Part shown: positions 9,407-21,315 of the stretch, piece after piece | Layout: each line of letters begins with the position of its first letter | Position numbering within the stretch: position 1 is the first letter of the stretch | Origin: Gigaspora rosea | Taxonomy: Eukaryota > Glomeromycota > Glomeromycetes > Diversisporales > Gigasporaceae | NCBI GenBank assembly: GCA_003550325.1 | Contig: QKWP01001066.1 | Coordinates: 7,023 to 71,022 of the forward strand | Direction of reading: 5' to 3' | Length of the DNA: 64,000 bases | The notes under the pieces: model-generated | What the model saw: only the letters and a program-made list of their open reading frames with translations | Databases searched by the model: none | Told to the model about the DNA's origin: nothing | Program-made: the position numbers and the translations under genes

Positions 9407-12226
9407 TTAATCAACTTTAATGCTCATAAAAATCTTTCGAATAAATGAAAGGCATGCGAGGTAACCGATAGTGCCTATTGAAAATTTATATATATATTTT
9501 TGATATTAGAATATGGTATATTTTGATATTTAAAAAAAAAATAAAAAAAAAACTAACCGGTGAGAACAGCGAACATTAAACTAATTACTGCTGACCATCC
9601 AAAATAAATCACCGCACTGGTTAAACTATTAATTTGTAACCTTGTCATAAAGTACATAATAGAATAAACGAAAATGTAAAATCCAGATGCTCCTGATGTC
9701 AAAAATGCTCTCCAAGACCAATGATAATCCTTTTGAAAAAAAAAATAAAAATTAAAATAAAGATTAAAAAAAATAAAATAAAATAAAAAATAAAAAAAAT
9801 AAAAGAATAATATACTGACCTCCGCACAAAGATGGAAGTAACATAGAAGAATTGTTACTTCTGAACATGTAATTGTAAGAATTACAAATACCAAAGCAGC
9901 GAATCCGAACAAGTAATACACTTTACTTCCCCATATACTATTCATTATGAAATATAATTCGATAAAGATGGCACCGAATGGAAGGACACCTCCCATTAGC
10001 ATTGAAGGTATTGGTCGAAGGTAGAATACTTGATCTGGAATTTGACGAGGAATTTGATTTGTTCGAACAGGATGATCAATTCTCTAAGAGTAATAAATAA
10101 AAATATTAAAATTTTTATAGAATTTTTATAGAAGAATAAATTGGTAAAATTTTTTAAAACATGTACCGGCTTTTTGAATCCAAAGAGAGATCCGATACAA
10201 CATAAAGGAACGGAAATTAAAAACCATAGACCTATTATTGCCAATAGTGTAGTTGCAGGGACTGCAGCGGAAGATTTTGCTGATACCAAGAAAAAGTTTA
10301 AGAGAATAAAAATGCTAAATATTATCCTGTTTGAAAATAATAAAAGTAATAATAAAAGTAATAATAAAAATAGTAATAAAAGTAGTAATAAAAGTAGTAA
10401 TAAAAGCAATAATAAAGGTAGTAATAAAAATAATAAAAATAATTAAAAAATAATAAAAAGTTGTAATAGAAATAATAAAAATAGTAATAAAAGTAATAAA
10501 ATAATAAAGATTAATTTAAGATAATTAAAAATAACATCAGAAAATATAAATAACCCTTTTTTTTTTTTACTTACGTAGGGAATAAAAATGCTGTTAAAAA
10601 GACATTTTTCTTCCAAGCATCACCACCAAACATTTTATAAATACGTGCAGAAATATATCCTGCTACGAATGCAAAAAGCATATAAAAGATAAGCATGACA
10701 GTGGCAAGAGAACCACGGTTTGATGGTGAGAGAAAACCAAGAACAGCAAATACTAAAGAATAAATAAATAAATAAATAATAAATAAACAAATAAATATAA
10801 ATAAAATTAAGTTATTAATTCGATCGAATTACAAAAGATAAAAATAAAAATAAAAATAAATTTTAACTCACAAAGAGTGACAGTTGTCATGCAAAATAGT
10901 TGAGAGCCATTTCCCAATAAAACAGACAACAACATAATATTGGCCGGAGCACGAAATATATCTCCATGAACTAATTTCCATCCAAAATCTTCCTGTACAT
11001 CTTCTTGGGCTTCTAACTGATTATATCGAGATATATCTTTGTGCAATGCACGAAGTAATATCATAGCTACCATACCCGTCAAGAAAAGTACAATTACAAT
11101 GGAATTAACCAAACTAAACCAATGAATCCTTGGATCAAAAGTATGCAAGTAGTTATCCCAACGCGTCGCCCAGGCAATATTTGAAGGCTGAATAAATAAA
11201 ATGTGCATATATTAATAATTTAAAATTTTTTTTAAATAATTATTGACTTTTAATATTTCATAATTTAAAGTAAACGTACAGTCCAAATGACTTTATAAGT
11301 ATAATGTACAGTATTATCGCTGTCCTCTTTCAAAACTAAACGTTCACTAGTAGGACCACAAGTATTGGCATCTTCTTCAGAATCATATTTATTACTAATA
11401 ATATTTCATATAAAAACTGTAAATTTTTAAAATCAAAAATAGTAGATCAAAATAACTGAAAGTTAAAAATAGAACATACCTTGAAGGGATAACAATTACA
11501 CCAACAACACGATATTTATCTTGACCTTCTTGCTTATGATATTGAATTTCGATATCGTAATGATTGTGTAATGGAGGATTACTAAAAGAAGCCATTGAAT
11601 CACCTAATTCGAATCCAATACTATTGAATAGTGTTTTAGCTTTCACATCTAATTTTCTACTAGCAGCTGGAAGACCATCTATAAGCCAATTAATCGCATA
11701 ATTCTCTTTAATTCGTGCATTGATGAATGCAGCATCTTCACCGGGAACTGTCTCTTTACAAAGGTATTGACAGGTTGCGTTATTTTGAAGCATGCTAAGC
11801 TAATTATTAATAAAGACCATTAAATAAATAAATAAATTTTGAGTTCAGGAAGTAGTTAAATAACGTTAATGGAACATATTCAAAATTTCTTTTTATACTA
11901 GTATGAAAACATCTGAAGTATGTATATACCTTGTATACAGAGTCAAAAATGCGGTCACCAAACAAAATACTTCCCAAGGATTCTGGTTGGCTTTGAGGCT
12001 CTTTTGGAGAACAAAAGTGGAAAGATTTATAATAGTAGTCATATGGAATCAAGGATTTGAGTTGCTGAGATCCCATCAACGGAGTGAGAGAGTTGACATA
12101 CACCTTTACTTCTTCACCTTTCGTGTAATCATGAGGAGCAACTCCAGGTAGGTAGAAAGCGAAAGTATGTGTTGAAAATAGGAAAAGACAAATGCAACAA
12201 ATTGCGAGAGATCTAGACCACAACAT
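9407..12226 (-). CDS. Transmembrane 9 superfamily protein (EMP70/TM9SF)
   Basis: A nonaspanin of the Golgi/endosome; family members act in membrane-protein sorting and adhesion. Nine exons join in frame (12226-11930, 11799-11480, 11394-11280, 11187-10872, 10752-10575, 10326-10167, 10083-9820, 9729-9558, 9474-9407) to 629 residues, typical for TM9 proteins. It starts with a signal peptide before FYLPGVAPHDY (the family start signature), has a lumenal domain with paired Cys, then AWATRWDNYL, the cytosolic EDFGWKLVHGDIFRAP loop, FLSPSNRGS, and HPVRTNQIPRQIP with PFGAIFIELYFI. Multiple hydrophobic segments follow and the short tail ends FMSIKVD. The final K-V-D matches the KxD/E COPI-binding Golgi-retention signal of TM9 proteins. 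The last exon (9474-9407) is only 68 nt and easy to miss. One intron (10574-10327) carries a trinucleotide-like repeat. Which paralogue (EMP70, TMN2 or TMN3) cannot be decided here. Confidence 0.94.
10328..10515. repeat. (TAATAAAAG)n-like microsatellite in a TM9SF intron
   Basis: Degenerate tandem repeat of aataataaaagt words filling most of the 248-bp intron 10574-10327. Read on the minus strand it gives CTTTTATTA repeats that merge into the polypyrimidine tract before the acceptor at 10327, so length changes could affect splicing. Confidence 0.85.
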
Positions 12227-14149
12227 TGTGCAGATTTTAAAACCTCTCTATTAGATTCTTGCGAGATATGTTTGAAGTTTACTAGATAATATATTATGTA
12301 AAACGCTACTTGTCCTACTAAAATATTTCGTGGCTATAAATTATATTTGCGTGATACAAAAAGTATAAGCAACCAATGAGCGATGAACTAATTTCTTTAA
12401 AATTTGAATTTAGTATATCGGCCAAACATTTTGTTGATTCACATTTCGGGCGAGAGGGTAACATTTTTGCATTTGTTATCATCTTTTTTTCCATATTTAG
12501 AAATGCTAAAGTAGCTTTCATTATAAAAATTAATAACCCAGGTGATCAATATATAAATATATACTATATATATACTTGGTTTTAGAATACTCATTGCAGC
12601 ATTGTAGGATTGCAGATACAGTATAACTACAGTATTTGAATGTCTGCTAGATAAAGATTGGAACCGTTTAACCGCATAAAAATTGTTCTTAAGCCAGCTG
12701 AATTAAATAATTAAAGACAAAGCGTTAAACGACTAGTTAAAGCCCTACTATTGTAATAATTTTATTCGCGTCATAGGTTATTTAGAAACATATTCTGTTT
12801 TTGCATTATAAAAAAAAAAAGACATGCTTTTGGTAATTTCCAAGATAACAAAATAAACACGATCTATTACTGTAATGTGAGAATTGCAATAATTTTTATG
12901 AAGAGAAATTATCCTTAGCTGAGTTAAACTGTTTCAAGATCGTTGATCCTAGATTACAAAATCTATATATGTGCATATGAGTTAGATGTTGATGTATATC
13001 AATATATGGTCAATATAACAAGCTGTAAAGTTTATATCAGTTCAGGTATGGTAAGTATTAATTCTCGGAAAAAACTTTTTTCCAAAATATCCAGTTGTAA
13101 AGAATAATCAATCGAAACTAGTTTCGCCATAACATCATTTTTCTTTTTAAAAAAACGGTGAAAATATTCACTTTCATGCTGGAAATACATTGTCAAGCTC
13201 GGATTCCGAATTATATCGATGCGGATATTTGGAAAAAGGGTTTACTTACTATACTGAATATAAAATTTAAATCTTTACAGCTTAAAGACAATGTTGTTTT
13301 TAAACAAAAAAAAGTTTTAACAAGAATAACTTAACAGAAACTTAGCAAAATTTGATAAAAACTTTTTTCAATGTTCATAAAAAATCTTAATAAAAAATTT
13401 GCTTGATTTCTATTGTCTTACCTAGGGTCCGTAATGGGCAGGGTCGAGTACGGTATTCCTAGGCCCAAGCCCGGCCCATTACGGACCCTATTTTTTTTTT
13501 TTTTAAATGTTGAAGGTGAGACCTCGCTTTTATCTTTATTAAATGTAATAGAAAACGGACCCTATTACAGTATGTGCATATAATGTCTTGATCTACCTGC
13601 ATATTTTAGTTTATACTGTACTATTTGAATTTACAAATCTAAATCCAAAATTAAATGCAATGTCTAATATGCAAATAAAAAAAAAATTCTTGCAAACTTT
13701 GAATTTCAAATACAGTATTGCATACTGTATTGTCGCGAAATAATGTGCAGGAGTGAAATTACGATTTTCGGCCTAAATTAAGCTTAATTCGGGCCATTAT
13801 TCTAAACATATCAGCGGATCGGCATAATTGGGCCTTTTTTCAATAAACTGTTACACGAAAATTTGCTCCTAAGTGACGTTGAAAAACTAACAAATGAAGC
13901 ACTTGTTACAACTAACAAAAGGGCTTCTTCGACGTCTAGACAAGTTAAAAAACCAAAAAAATCCAATAAAAGAGCTATGCTAAGCTGTAGAAAGAAGTAC
14001 TTTTACCGTTTGTTGAAATACTCGGGTGGGTTGGGCATTGTAAGATGGGTTGGTAACTATCAAGGGTAAATTCGGATGCTAATTTTCAAAAAAATGGCCT
14101 TTTTAATCTACTTTTGGCTTATAATTAAATACATGAATTNTTTGAATAG
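12227..14149. other. Intergenic, no gene recognised
   Basis: Upstream of the TM9SF gene. AT-rich DNA with short spurious frames only. The one clear structure is the inverted repeat at 13424-13489. A single N at 14140 marks an assembly join. Confidence 0.6.
13424..13489. repeat. GC-rich inverted repeat
   Basis: Perfect 16-bp arms AGGGTCCGTAATGGGC (13424-13439) and GCCCATTACGGACCCT (13474-13489) around a 34-nt centre that contains a second nested pairing (CCTAGG/GGCCC). A related half-site, ggaccctattac, occurs at about 13557-13568. Probably a MITE remnant; no clear target duplication was found. Confidence 0.75.
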
Positions 14150-15340
14150 TTTCATACATGAGTTCCAGCTCTCATTGAAGCTTGGTATTAAAGTAAGAAG
14201 CTTTAGATGAAACTGCCTTCTCCATTTCTTGTCTGTTCATAAATTCTACGACTACAACTTCTTTTCTATTACCATTTCTATTATTGAAAATATGAACTGT
14301 TTTTGCATCTAAGCAGCGAACTTGTTTTAACAACAAAACCTCTTTTGCATTTCTTGGAACATCTTTTAGCCTAGCATGGTGTGTTCTTCTTTTTTCTAAT
14401 ACTGAGTTATCACTTGTACCTGGTGTAAATCTTGCTAAACTTCCATTAATTAACGTAAGTCTTTAACTACTTTCTCGTACTTTCTTCCATCCATCTCAAT
14501 AGTAAGCTCAGCTCTGGTTTGTGTTTCTTCCATGTTTAATCTGAACTTTCCGAACTTTATCAATATTCTTGACTATTGCAATTATATGTCTATTGCTTAT
14601 CCTATTTGGCAGGTCCCACAGAGTAAATTTCCTTACACTTCTGTATCCATTTCTTTGTGTATATACCTTGTCTAATATACTGGTTTGCTTACAATTAGTT
14701 TCTATTTTACTACTAGGAATTTCTTGTAAAGCCTCTTTTTTCCTAATCACTTTAGATTCCTCCGCTACAAGGCCTCCTTTTGAGGTGTATGTAAATCTGC
14801 ACCTTGTTTAAGGCTGACCAACTGTTCATTTTTTACTTCATTATTCACAGGTTCCTTATCTTTTTCCTTCACTTTTTCTTTTATTTTATTTAAGGATTCT
14901 TCTTCTAAAGTGCTTGTTTTTCCCTCTTCTGATTTGATCTGAGCGACAAAAGTATTTTCTTGCTCAAAAGTTTTGATGAATGATTTAATTATATCCTCTA
15001 GCTCACAATTCCCATAATCCAGTGTGCCTGTTTCTGAGATTGTGAGTGCTAATTTTTTACTAAAGCTTTTTTCTAGCTTTGGCTTCAAAAACTCTGGAGT
15101 AAAGTTGACTATTTAGGTTCTTCTTCCGCTACTAACATCTGATGTTGTTCCTATTCGTATATTTCTGTTGCTGTTCTTACGACAAAAACAGTTTCTGGGT
15201 AAGCTATTTCCAGAAAGTTTGCTACTTCTTTATCTTTTTGTGAAACAAAAGGCTGTACATTCCTTAGTTCATCTGAGATTTCTATATTTGTCTTTTTGAA
15301 TAAGTTCTTAAAGTGCTCCAAATGCTGTTCCATGATTATC
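14150..15340 (-). pseudogene. Decayed gag/ORF1-like retroelement protein
   Basis: Minus-strand coding remnants run consecutively in three frames. 15333-15151 starts MEQHLEHFKNLFKKTN. It continues past a stop as E-Q-H-Q-M-L-V-A-E-E-E-P-K. 15088-14765 is Lys/Glu-rich with a coiled-coil look. 14750-14508 includes FTLWDLPNRISNRHIIAIVK. After a frameshift, about 14460-14180 encodes NGSLARFTPGTSDN, HHARLKDVPRNAKEVLLLKQ and EVVVVEFMNRQEMEKAV. The order (coiled coil, an RRM-like WDLP..I..IV block, basic segment) resembles gag-like ORF1 proteins of fungal retroelements, but I cannot name the family. At least two stops and two frameshifts break it. No reverse transcriptase is visible nearby. Confidence 0.6.
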
Positions 15341-15439
15341 TAGTTTATATCTAATCTAGTGTTCGAATAGTCACATGTATATTTGGCTGTGTCTAACCAG
15401 TATTCTATTTTAGGTTAAATTCTTGCTTTTTTTTATTGA

Positions 15440-16460
15440 TTCTATTGCTTCTAGAAGGGTGATATGTGATTTTAGAGAAATAGAGATTTGGAGCTTTGTT
15501 TATTTTTTTATTTAGTTTGCTTACATTTTTGTTTTTTGTTTGTTTTTTTTTTTTTTACTTATTTTTTTAATTTTATTTTATTTTATTTATCCCTTACTTC
15601 TTTTGGAACTTTGCAAGAAAACAACTTGACTTTTCTGGCACTTTACAATTCTAACATCTCTGATACTTTGCAAGAAATCGTGAATATGAGCGAATATAAT
15701 CAAATATAAGCAAATATAAGCAAATATAATAGTTTATTTTTTCCATTTTTGTTTTTTTTTGTTATTTTTTTCAGGTTTGTTTTTTGTTTGTTTTTTTTTA
15801 CTTATTTTTTAATTTTATTTTATTTGATTTATTTCTTATTTCTTTCAGAACTTCGCAAAAAGCAACCTAACTTTTCTGGCACTTTACAAAAACACCAATT
15901 CTAACTTTTCTGGCACTTTGCAAGAAGTAGCGAACATAAGCGAATATAAGTGAATATAAACTAATAAGAGCAAATATAAGCGAATATAATAGTTTATTTT
16001 TTTGGTTTTATTTTTTTTGTTATTTTTTCATTTTTGTTTTTTTTGGGTTTATTTTTTTGAATCGTTTTTTTATAATAATATATAATATATGTAATATTTA
16101 AAATATAATATATAATAATAATAAATAAAAAAAATTATATTAAATTGCGAAAACTTGTGTATATTGTATATTTAATAATTTAAAATATTATATAATAATA
16201 ATAAATAAAAAAAAATTGATATTAAATTGTGAAAACTTGCGAAAACCTGTAAAATATTCAAAAAGCATGATTATGTGAATATAATAAAGGTGCTGACATT
16301 TATTACCTAATATCTATTTACTATAGGGGCTTATCCCCACCCTCAGATAAGATCTATAAATAGAATTTTAGCCAATCAAATTTAACTAAGATAAGATTTT
16401 TCTTGACCCTCCACCCCCTAAAATATTACCTAATAAATGTCAGCACCCTAATTATTAATT
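15440..16460. mobile_element. Partial copy of element B (T-rich)
   Basis: T-rich DNA with the repeated words ggcactttgcaagaa and gcgaatataagc, and the terminal block aaagcatgattatgtgaatat (about 16259-16281), all shared with element B copies at 43913-46210 and 53285-56712. The TIRs of B are not seen, so this copy is truncated. A PIF-like MITE (16288-16448) has inserted next to the shared block. Confidence 0.6.
16288..16448. mobile_element. PIF/Harbinger-like MITE
   Basis: A 161-bp element with TAA on both sides (16285-16287, 16449-16451). It begins AGGTGCTGACATTTATTACC and ends with the complement TAATAAATGTCAGCACCC. It is the intact relative of the interrupted copy at 22270-22637. Three-base TWA target duplications and GGG-type ends fit PIF/Harbinger. 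Confidence 0.85.
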
Positions 16461-16774
16461 GATATCATATCAGATATATATCGATTAATATCTATATCAA
16501 ATATATATTGATTACTATCACTATCGATAGAAATCGACAGGGGTGATGGGTATCGATATATATCTTACCGATTAGTAATCGATATATATCTATATATAAA
16601 TTTGCCAATGAAAGATACAATATCTTGTATCAAAAAATATATAAAATACTTTAATAACTTTAAATATATCAAAAAAAATTTATAGTTACTATTTAGTTGT
16701 TAATAATAGAATTTGAATTAATTTTAATGATAACGTTTATAAGTTTTTAATAACTATATTTTAATAATATTTAT

Positions 16775-19114
16775 TGTCCGAAGCGTAGCTGAGGACACTT
16801 TATTTCTAGACATTAGAGATCTTTCAGGTCAGTGATAACGTCTGTTATGCCGCATAATTAACCAATAAACACGTCGCATGCTAACACAACAAAAAAATAA
16901 AAATTTTTAATTTTAAGTTTTAATAAACTTAATCATAGTATGCTAATAGTGGCTTTTTTTATTAAGTAAATCAACCTTCATTATTAAGACAATTTTGTTC
17001 GCCATAACAAAATCAACCTACCTCTAAATTTTCATAAAAATTGGATAATTTTTTACTAATCAACATTTGTAAAAAAACTAACTGGCATCATAATAGATTC
17101 TTTTGGTAGAAAAGTGTATTTTATAAAAATCAACTAATAAAAATCATTCAATTTTTATGAAAAGTTAGAGGTAATTAGAACTTATTACGATGAATAAAAT
17201 TGTTTTATTAATTAAAATCGATTTACTTAATAAAAAATTTGCTAACTATGCATCAAAGTTGTCTTTTACAAGTTTACTTAGTATATGAAGCTAGAATTAA
17301 TTAGTAAAACCTTACAATTCACAAAATTTTATTAATTAATTCTAACTTTATGCACTAAGTAAACTTGTTTAGCATCTAGAAATACATCAAATCGGCATAA
17401 TTATTTTTATTTTACTTGAAATTTAGAGAATAAATGCATAATTTTGGATTTTTGATCAAAAAAATCAAATTTAAGTATCTTTTCTCCAAATTTCAAGCAA
17501 AATAAAAAAAATTATGGCCGATCTGATGTATTTTTAGGTGCTGAACAAGTTTACTTAGTGCATTAAGTTAGAATTATTTAGTAAAATTTTATAAATCATA
17601 AAATTTTATAGAATTTTATTAATAAAATTCTACAAATTCTTATAATTCGCAAATTTTTATTAATAAATTCTAACTTTATGCACTAATTAAACTTGTTTAG
17701 CACCTAATAATACATCATATCGGCTATGTTATTTTTATTTTACTTGAAATTTGGAGAACAGATGCATAATTTTGGATTTTTGATCAAAAAAGTCAAATTT
17801 AAGCATATTTTCTCCAAATTTCAAATAAAATAAAACCAACATAGCCAATTTGATGTATTTTTAGGTGCTATATAAGTTTAATTAGTGCAATAAATTAGAA
17901 TTATTTAGTAAAATTTTATGAATTATAAGATTTTATAGAATTTTATTAATAAAATTCTATAAAATCTTATGATTCATAAAATTTTGCTAATTAATTCTAA
18001 CTTAATGCACTAAATAAACTTGTTTAGCACCTAAAAATACATCAAATCAGCTGTGTTGTTTTTATTTTACTTGAAATTTGGAAAAAATATGCTTAAATTA
18101 GACTTTTTTGATCAAAAATCNNNNNNNNNNNNNNNNNNNNNNNNNNNNNNNNNNNNNNNNNNNNNNNNNNNNNNNNNNNNNNNNNNNNNNNNNNNNNNNN
18201 NNNNNNNNNNNNNNNNNNNNNNNNNNNNNNNNNNNNNNNNNNNNNNNNNNNNNNNNNNNNNNNNNNNNNNNNNNNNNNNNNNNNNNNNNNNNNNNNNNNN
18301 NNNNNNNNNNNNNNNNNNNNNNNNNNNNNNNNNNNNNNNNNNNNNNNNNNNNNNNNNNNNNNNNNNNNNNNNNNNNNNNNNNNNNNNNNNNNNNNNNNNN
18401 NNNNNNNNNNNNNNNNNNNNNNNNNNNNNNNNNNNNNNNNNNNNNNNNNNNNNNNNNNNNNNNNNNNNNNNNNNNNNNNNNNNNNNNNNNNNNNNNNNNN
18501 NNNNNNNNNNNNNNNNNNNNNNNNNNNNNNNNNNNNNNNNNNNNNNNNNNNNNNNNNNNNNNNNNNNNNNNNNNNNNNNNNNNNNNNNNNNNNNNNNNNN
18601 NNNNNNNNNNNNNNNNNNNNNNNNNNNNNNNNNNNNNNNNNNNNNNNNNNNNNNNNNNNNNNNNNNNNNNNNNNNNNNNNNNNNNNNNNNNNNNNNNNNN
18701 NNNNNNNNNNNNNNNNNNNNNNNNNNNNNNNNNNNNNNNNNNNNNNNNNNNNNNNNNNNNNNNNNNNNNNNNNNNNNNNNNNNNNNNNNNNNNNNNNNNN
18801 NNNNNNNNNNNNNNNNNNNNNNNNNNNNNNNNNNNNNNNNNNNNNNNNNNNNNNNNNNNNNNNNNNNNNNNNNNNNNNNNNNNNNNNNNNNNNNNNNNNN
18901 NNNNNNNNNNNNNNNNNNNNNNNNNNNNNNNNNNNNNNNNNNNTTAGTGCATAAAGTTAGAATTAATTAATAAAAATTTGTGAATTATAAAATTTTATAG
19001 AATTTTATTAATAAAATTCTATAAACTCTTATAATTTACAAAATTTACTAATTAATTTTAACTTAATGCACTAAGTAAACTTGTATTTATTAATTGTTAT
19101 TTTTGGCTTCGGAC
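16775..19114. repeat. Composite foldback region with palindromic tandem array
   Basis: Outer inverted words GTCCGAAGC (16775) and GCTTCGGAC (19106-19114) may be its ends. Inside, from about 17270 to 19085, a unit of 328 bp repeats (aaacttgttt at 17361, 17689 and 18017). Each unit is built of two palindromes, one around ttattaataaaattct and one around tttttgatcaaaaa. An assembly gap (18121-18943) lies in the array and the pattern resumes after it. The arm at about 16985-17230 is itself a foldback. No coding region. Confidence 0.75.
18121..18943. other. Assembly gap (823 N)
   Basis: A run of N inside the 328-bp palindromic tandem array, so the true number of units, and therefore the true length here, is unknown. 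Confidence 0.99.
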
Positions 19115-20335
19115 ACTAACGGTATTCGTTTCCTAGTTTATTAAATTAATTTGTATAGAACAATACTTAATTCTGAAGCAACAAGACGAGTCATATGCTA
19201 GTTAAATTTTAAAAAATTTTTTAACTAAAAAAATAATTTACAATATCTTTGCAAACTCTTTAAATATTGTTTTAAAAATATAGATTCTAATACAATATTG
19301 TAGTTTATATAAAGAATTACAACTTACATTATTGCAATTTTAGTAATTTACTTGTAAAAATTAAGACTTGTATATTTTTTTATAAACGAAAACATATAAA
19401 GTTTAAAAAAATTTAAAAAAAAATTTGATAGTAAAAGTTCCAATATATATTTTAAACGTTTATTATATCAAAGTTTTATATATTTAAAAAAATATTTTAA
19501 CAATGTTAATAAAACAAATCTAAAATTAAATATTTTACTCAAAAAATAGCTAAAATTAATATTTAAAATTTTATTTAAAAAATTAAATTTATAAAAAGTT
19601 TGCAAGTAAAATTTGGCTGCAATATAATTTAAAGGATACATATTTATGAATAACTATACATCTTAATACACTTCTTTAAAATTATACTATGTTATTATTA
19701 CTTTGTATTTTTTTTTATAATGTAGATTTTTTGAAATAAATATAGAAATTTTTACAATATAAGCTTGGTTTTTGGTTATGTCTAGCTAAGAGCAGACAAT
19801 AGTTTGTTTTTATATTACTTATTTATATAAACTAAGATAGCAATTGCTGCTTTAACTAAGAATAAATTATAGATAAAGTAGTCTAAGTTTTAGTTTTCTA
19901 TGGTTAAACTATTAAATCTATATAATAATAAATATAATATTTATTAGGAAGCTTTTAGGCATCTCCCAACCAACCAAAACCTGCAAATATCACATAATAT
20001 GCATTCCAAAGTACTACTCAAGCCAGGTATATTTGTACTACTCGGACCTTAATTTACCGTTAACTTCAGACAAAAATTCATTTGCCTGATTAAATTCAAT
20101 TGCGTACACAATAAAGTGAATAATCACATAACAAATAATAAATTAAAAAAAAAGACAAAGTGTAATGATGACGAAATTGTATCAAATTTATTTAAAAAAA
20201 AATGTAATAAAAGCATAACAAATAATGAAATCATATCACTGAATTTATTAATAGAAAAAAAAATATATACAGTATAATGAAAAGTTCACCCAAAACCAAC
20301 AAGAACGAACAAAAACAGCACACAACGAAACATCA
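19115..20335. other. AT-rich spacer, no gene recognised
   Basis: About 1.2 kb of AT-rich DNA with no supported coding region, repeat element or RNA gene. A word resembling the TAGGCATCTCxC terminus (of the element at 27294-27642) is at about 19957-19968. Confidence 0.55.
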
Positions 20336-20339
20336 ATAG

Positions 20340-21150
20340 CATGACAAGATCACACTGAAACGGTAACTCCAATAACTCTAGTAACGACGGCTCCAATTGC
20401 GAAATCACACCTAAAAGAAGAAAAATATTAGTATAAAAAAAAAACCAAATTAACGGTTCTAAACTAAAACATACTCGAAAACGGCGACTTCAATGGTTTC
20501 AGTAATGCTGTTCCAATAGCAAAATCGCACCTGAAAGAAAAGAAAGTTAGTACCAAATAAAAAAAACAACAGCCCCAAAACGAAAAACTTACCCAAAACA
20601 GTAATTCTAATAACTCCAGTAATGATGGATCCAACGCCAAAATCACACCTGAAAGAAGAAAAATATAACTTTAAAGAAAAAAAATCAATGCCCAAAATGA
20701 AAAACGTACCCAAAAATGACCCCAATAGCTTCACTAATGCTGGCTCCAATGGCGAAATCGCACCTGAAAAAAGAAAAGCATTAGTACCTAAATAAGAAAA
20801 AAACAAGCAACGGCAAAATCACACCTGAAAAAAAAAACTGAAAAAAACCCCAAGACTAACAAACTTAGCAGAAAAAGGCGACTCCAATAACTTCAGTAAC
20901 AATGGCTCCAATGGCGAAATCACACCCAAAAGAAAAAGAAATATATAAGAAAAAAAATGCCCAAGACAAAAAACCTACTCTTTAGTAACAACGGCTCCAA
21001 CGGCAAAATCGAAGAAAAAAAGTATATGATGACACTTGCAATGACACTTAAGATGACAATGGCGACGGAACCAACCAGTGGCAACACTAACGACAACACC
21101 AACAACAGCAGCAAAACTGAAAAACAGCAAAAAGAAAAAAATTAGTAAGT
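20340..21150 (-). repeat. Tandem array of exon-like units (possible multi-exon repeat gene)
   Basis: On the minus strand a unit of about 118 bp repeats. Each unit starts at an acceptor-like TTTCTTTCAG/GTGYGATTTYGC and encodes an 18-19 residue module of the type CDFAIGAxxTExIGVxxxG. Most are followed by a donor-like G/GTAAGTTTTTCG or G/GTACGTTTTTC and a pyrimidine-rich stretch. Unit acceptors lie near 20411, 20531, 20649, 20764, 20826 (truncated), 20928 and 21010. An upstream exon-like piece (acceptor CTGTTTTTCAG near 21115) encodes AAVVGVVVSVATGW. The modules are small, hydrophobic and Gly-rich. Whether this is a transcribed gene with amplified exons or a decayed minisatellite is open; several units lack one splice site and no initiator exon is certain. 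Confidence 0.5.
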
Positions 21151-21239
21151 GTAAAAAAAAAAAACAAAACAATAAACAAAAAAAATACAAAAAAGGAAAC
21201 TCAACTTATTTATTATGTAGGGATAAACTGACCCCTGAT

Positions 21240-21315
21240 TCAGCATTGGTACACTGAGTAGAAGATATATCTCCCGGAGAGATATATCTCTCGCAGGAGA
21301 TGCCTATAATTTTCC
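21240..21315. repeat. Relic of the TAGGCATCTC foldback MITE
   Basis: Contains stacked copies of gatatatctcyc and ends ggagatgcctataattttcc, matching the terminus (gggaaattataggcatctc) of the element at about 27285-27642. Confidence 0.6.

Noticed and set aside
9996-10409. Leu-run hydrophobic frame overlapping the TM9SF gene
   Set aside because: The Leu stretch is the intronic trinucleotide-like repeat read through; the true exon starts at 10326 after an acceptor.
13863-14069. Small basic protein gene (68 codons)
   Set aside because: It has no ATG at the listed start, no recognisable domain, no splice context and no conserved neighbour; it looks like chance.
18053-18970. Two long open frames of about 300 codons
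   Set aside because: They are almost entirely N from the assembly gap; no real codons support them.
17270-19085. CRISPR-like array
   Set aside because: Units are long (328 bp) and palindromic, with no short identical repeats separated by unique spacers; the genome is eukaryotic.
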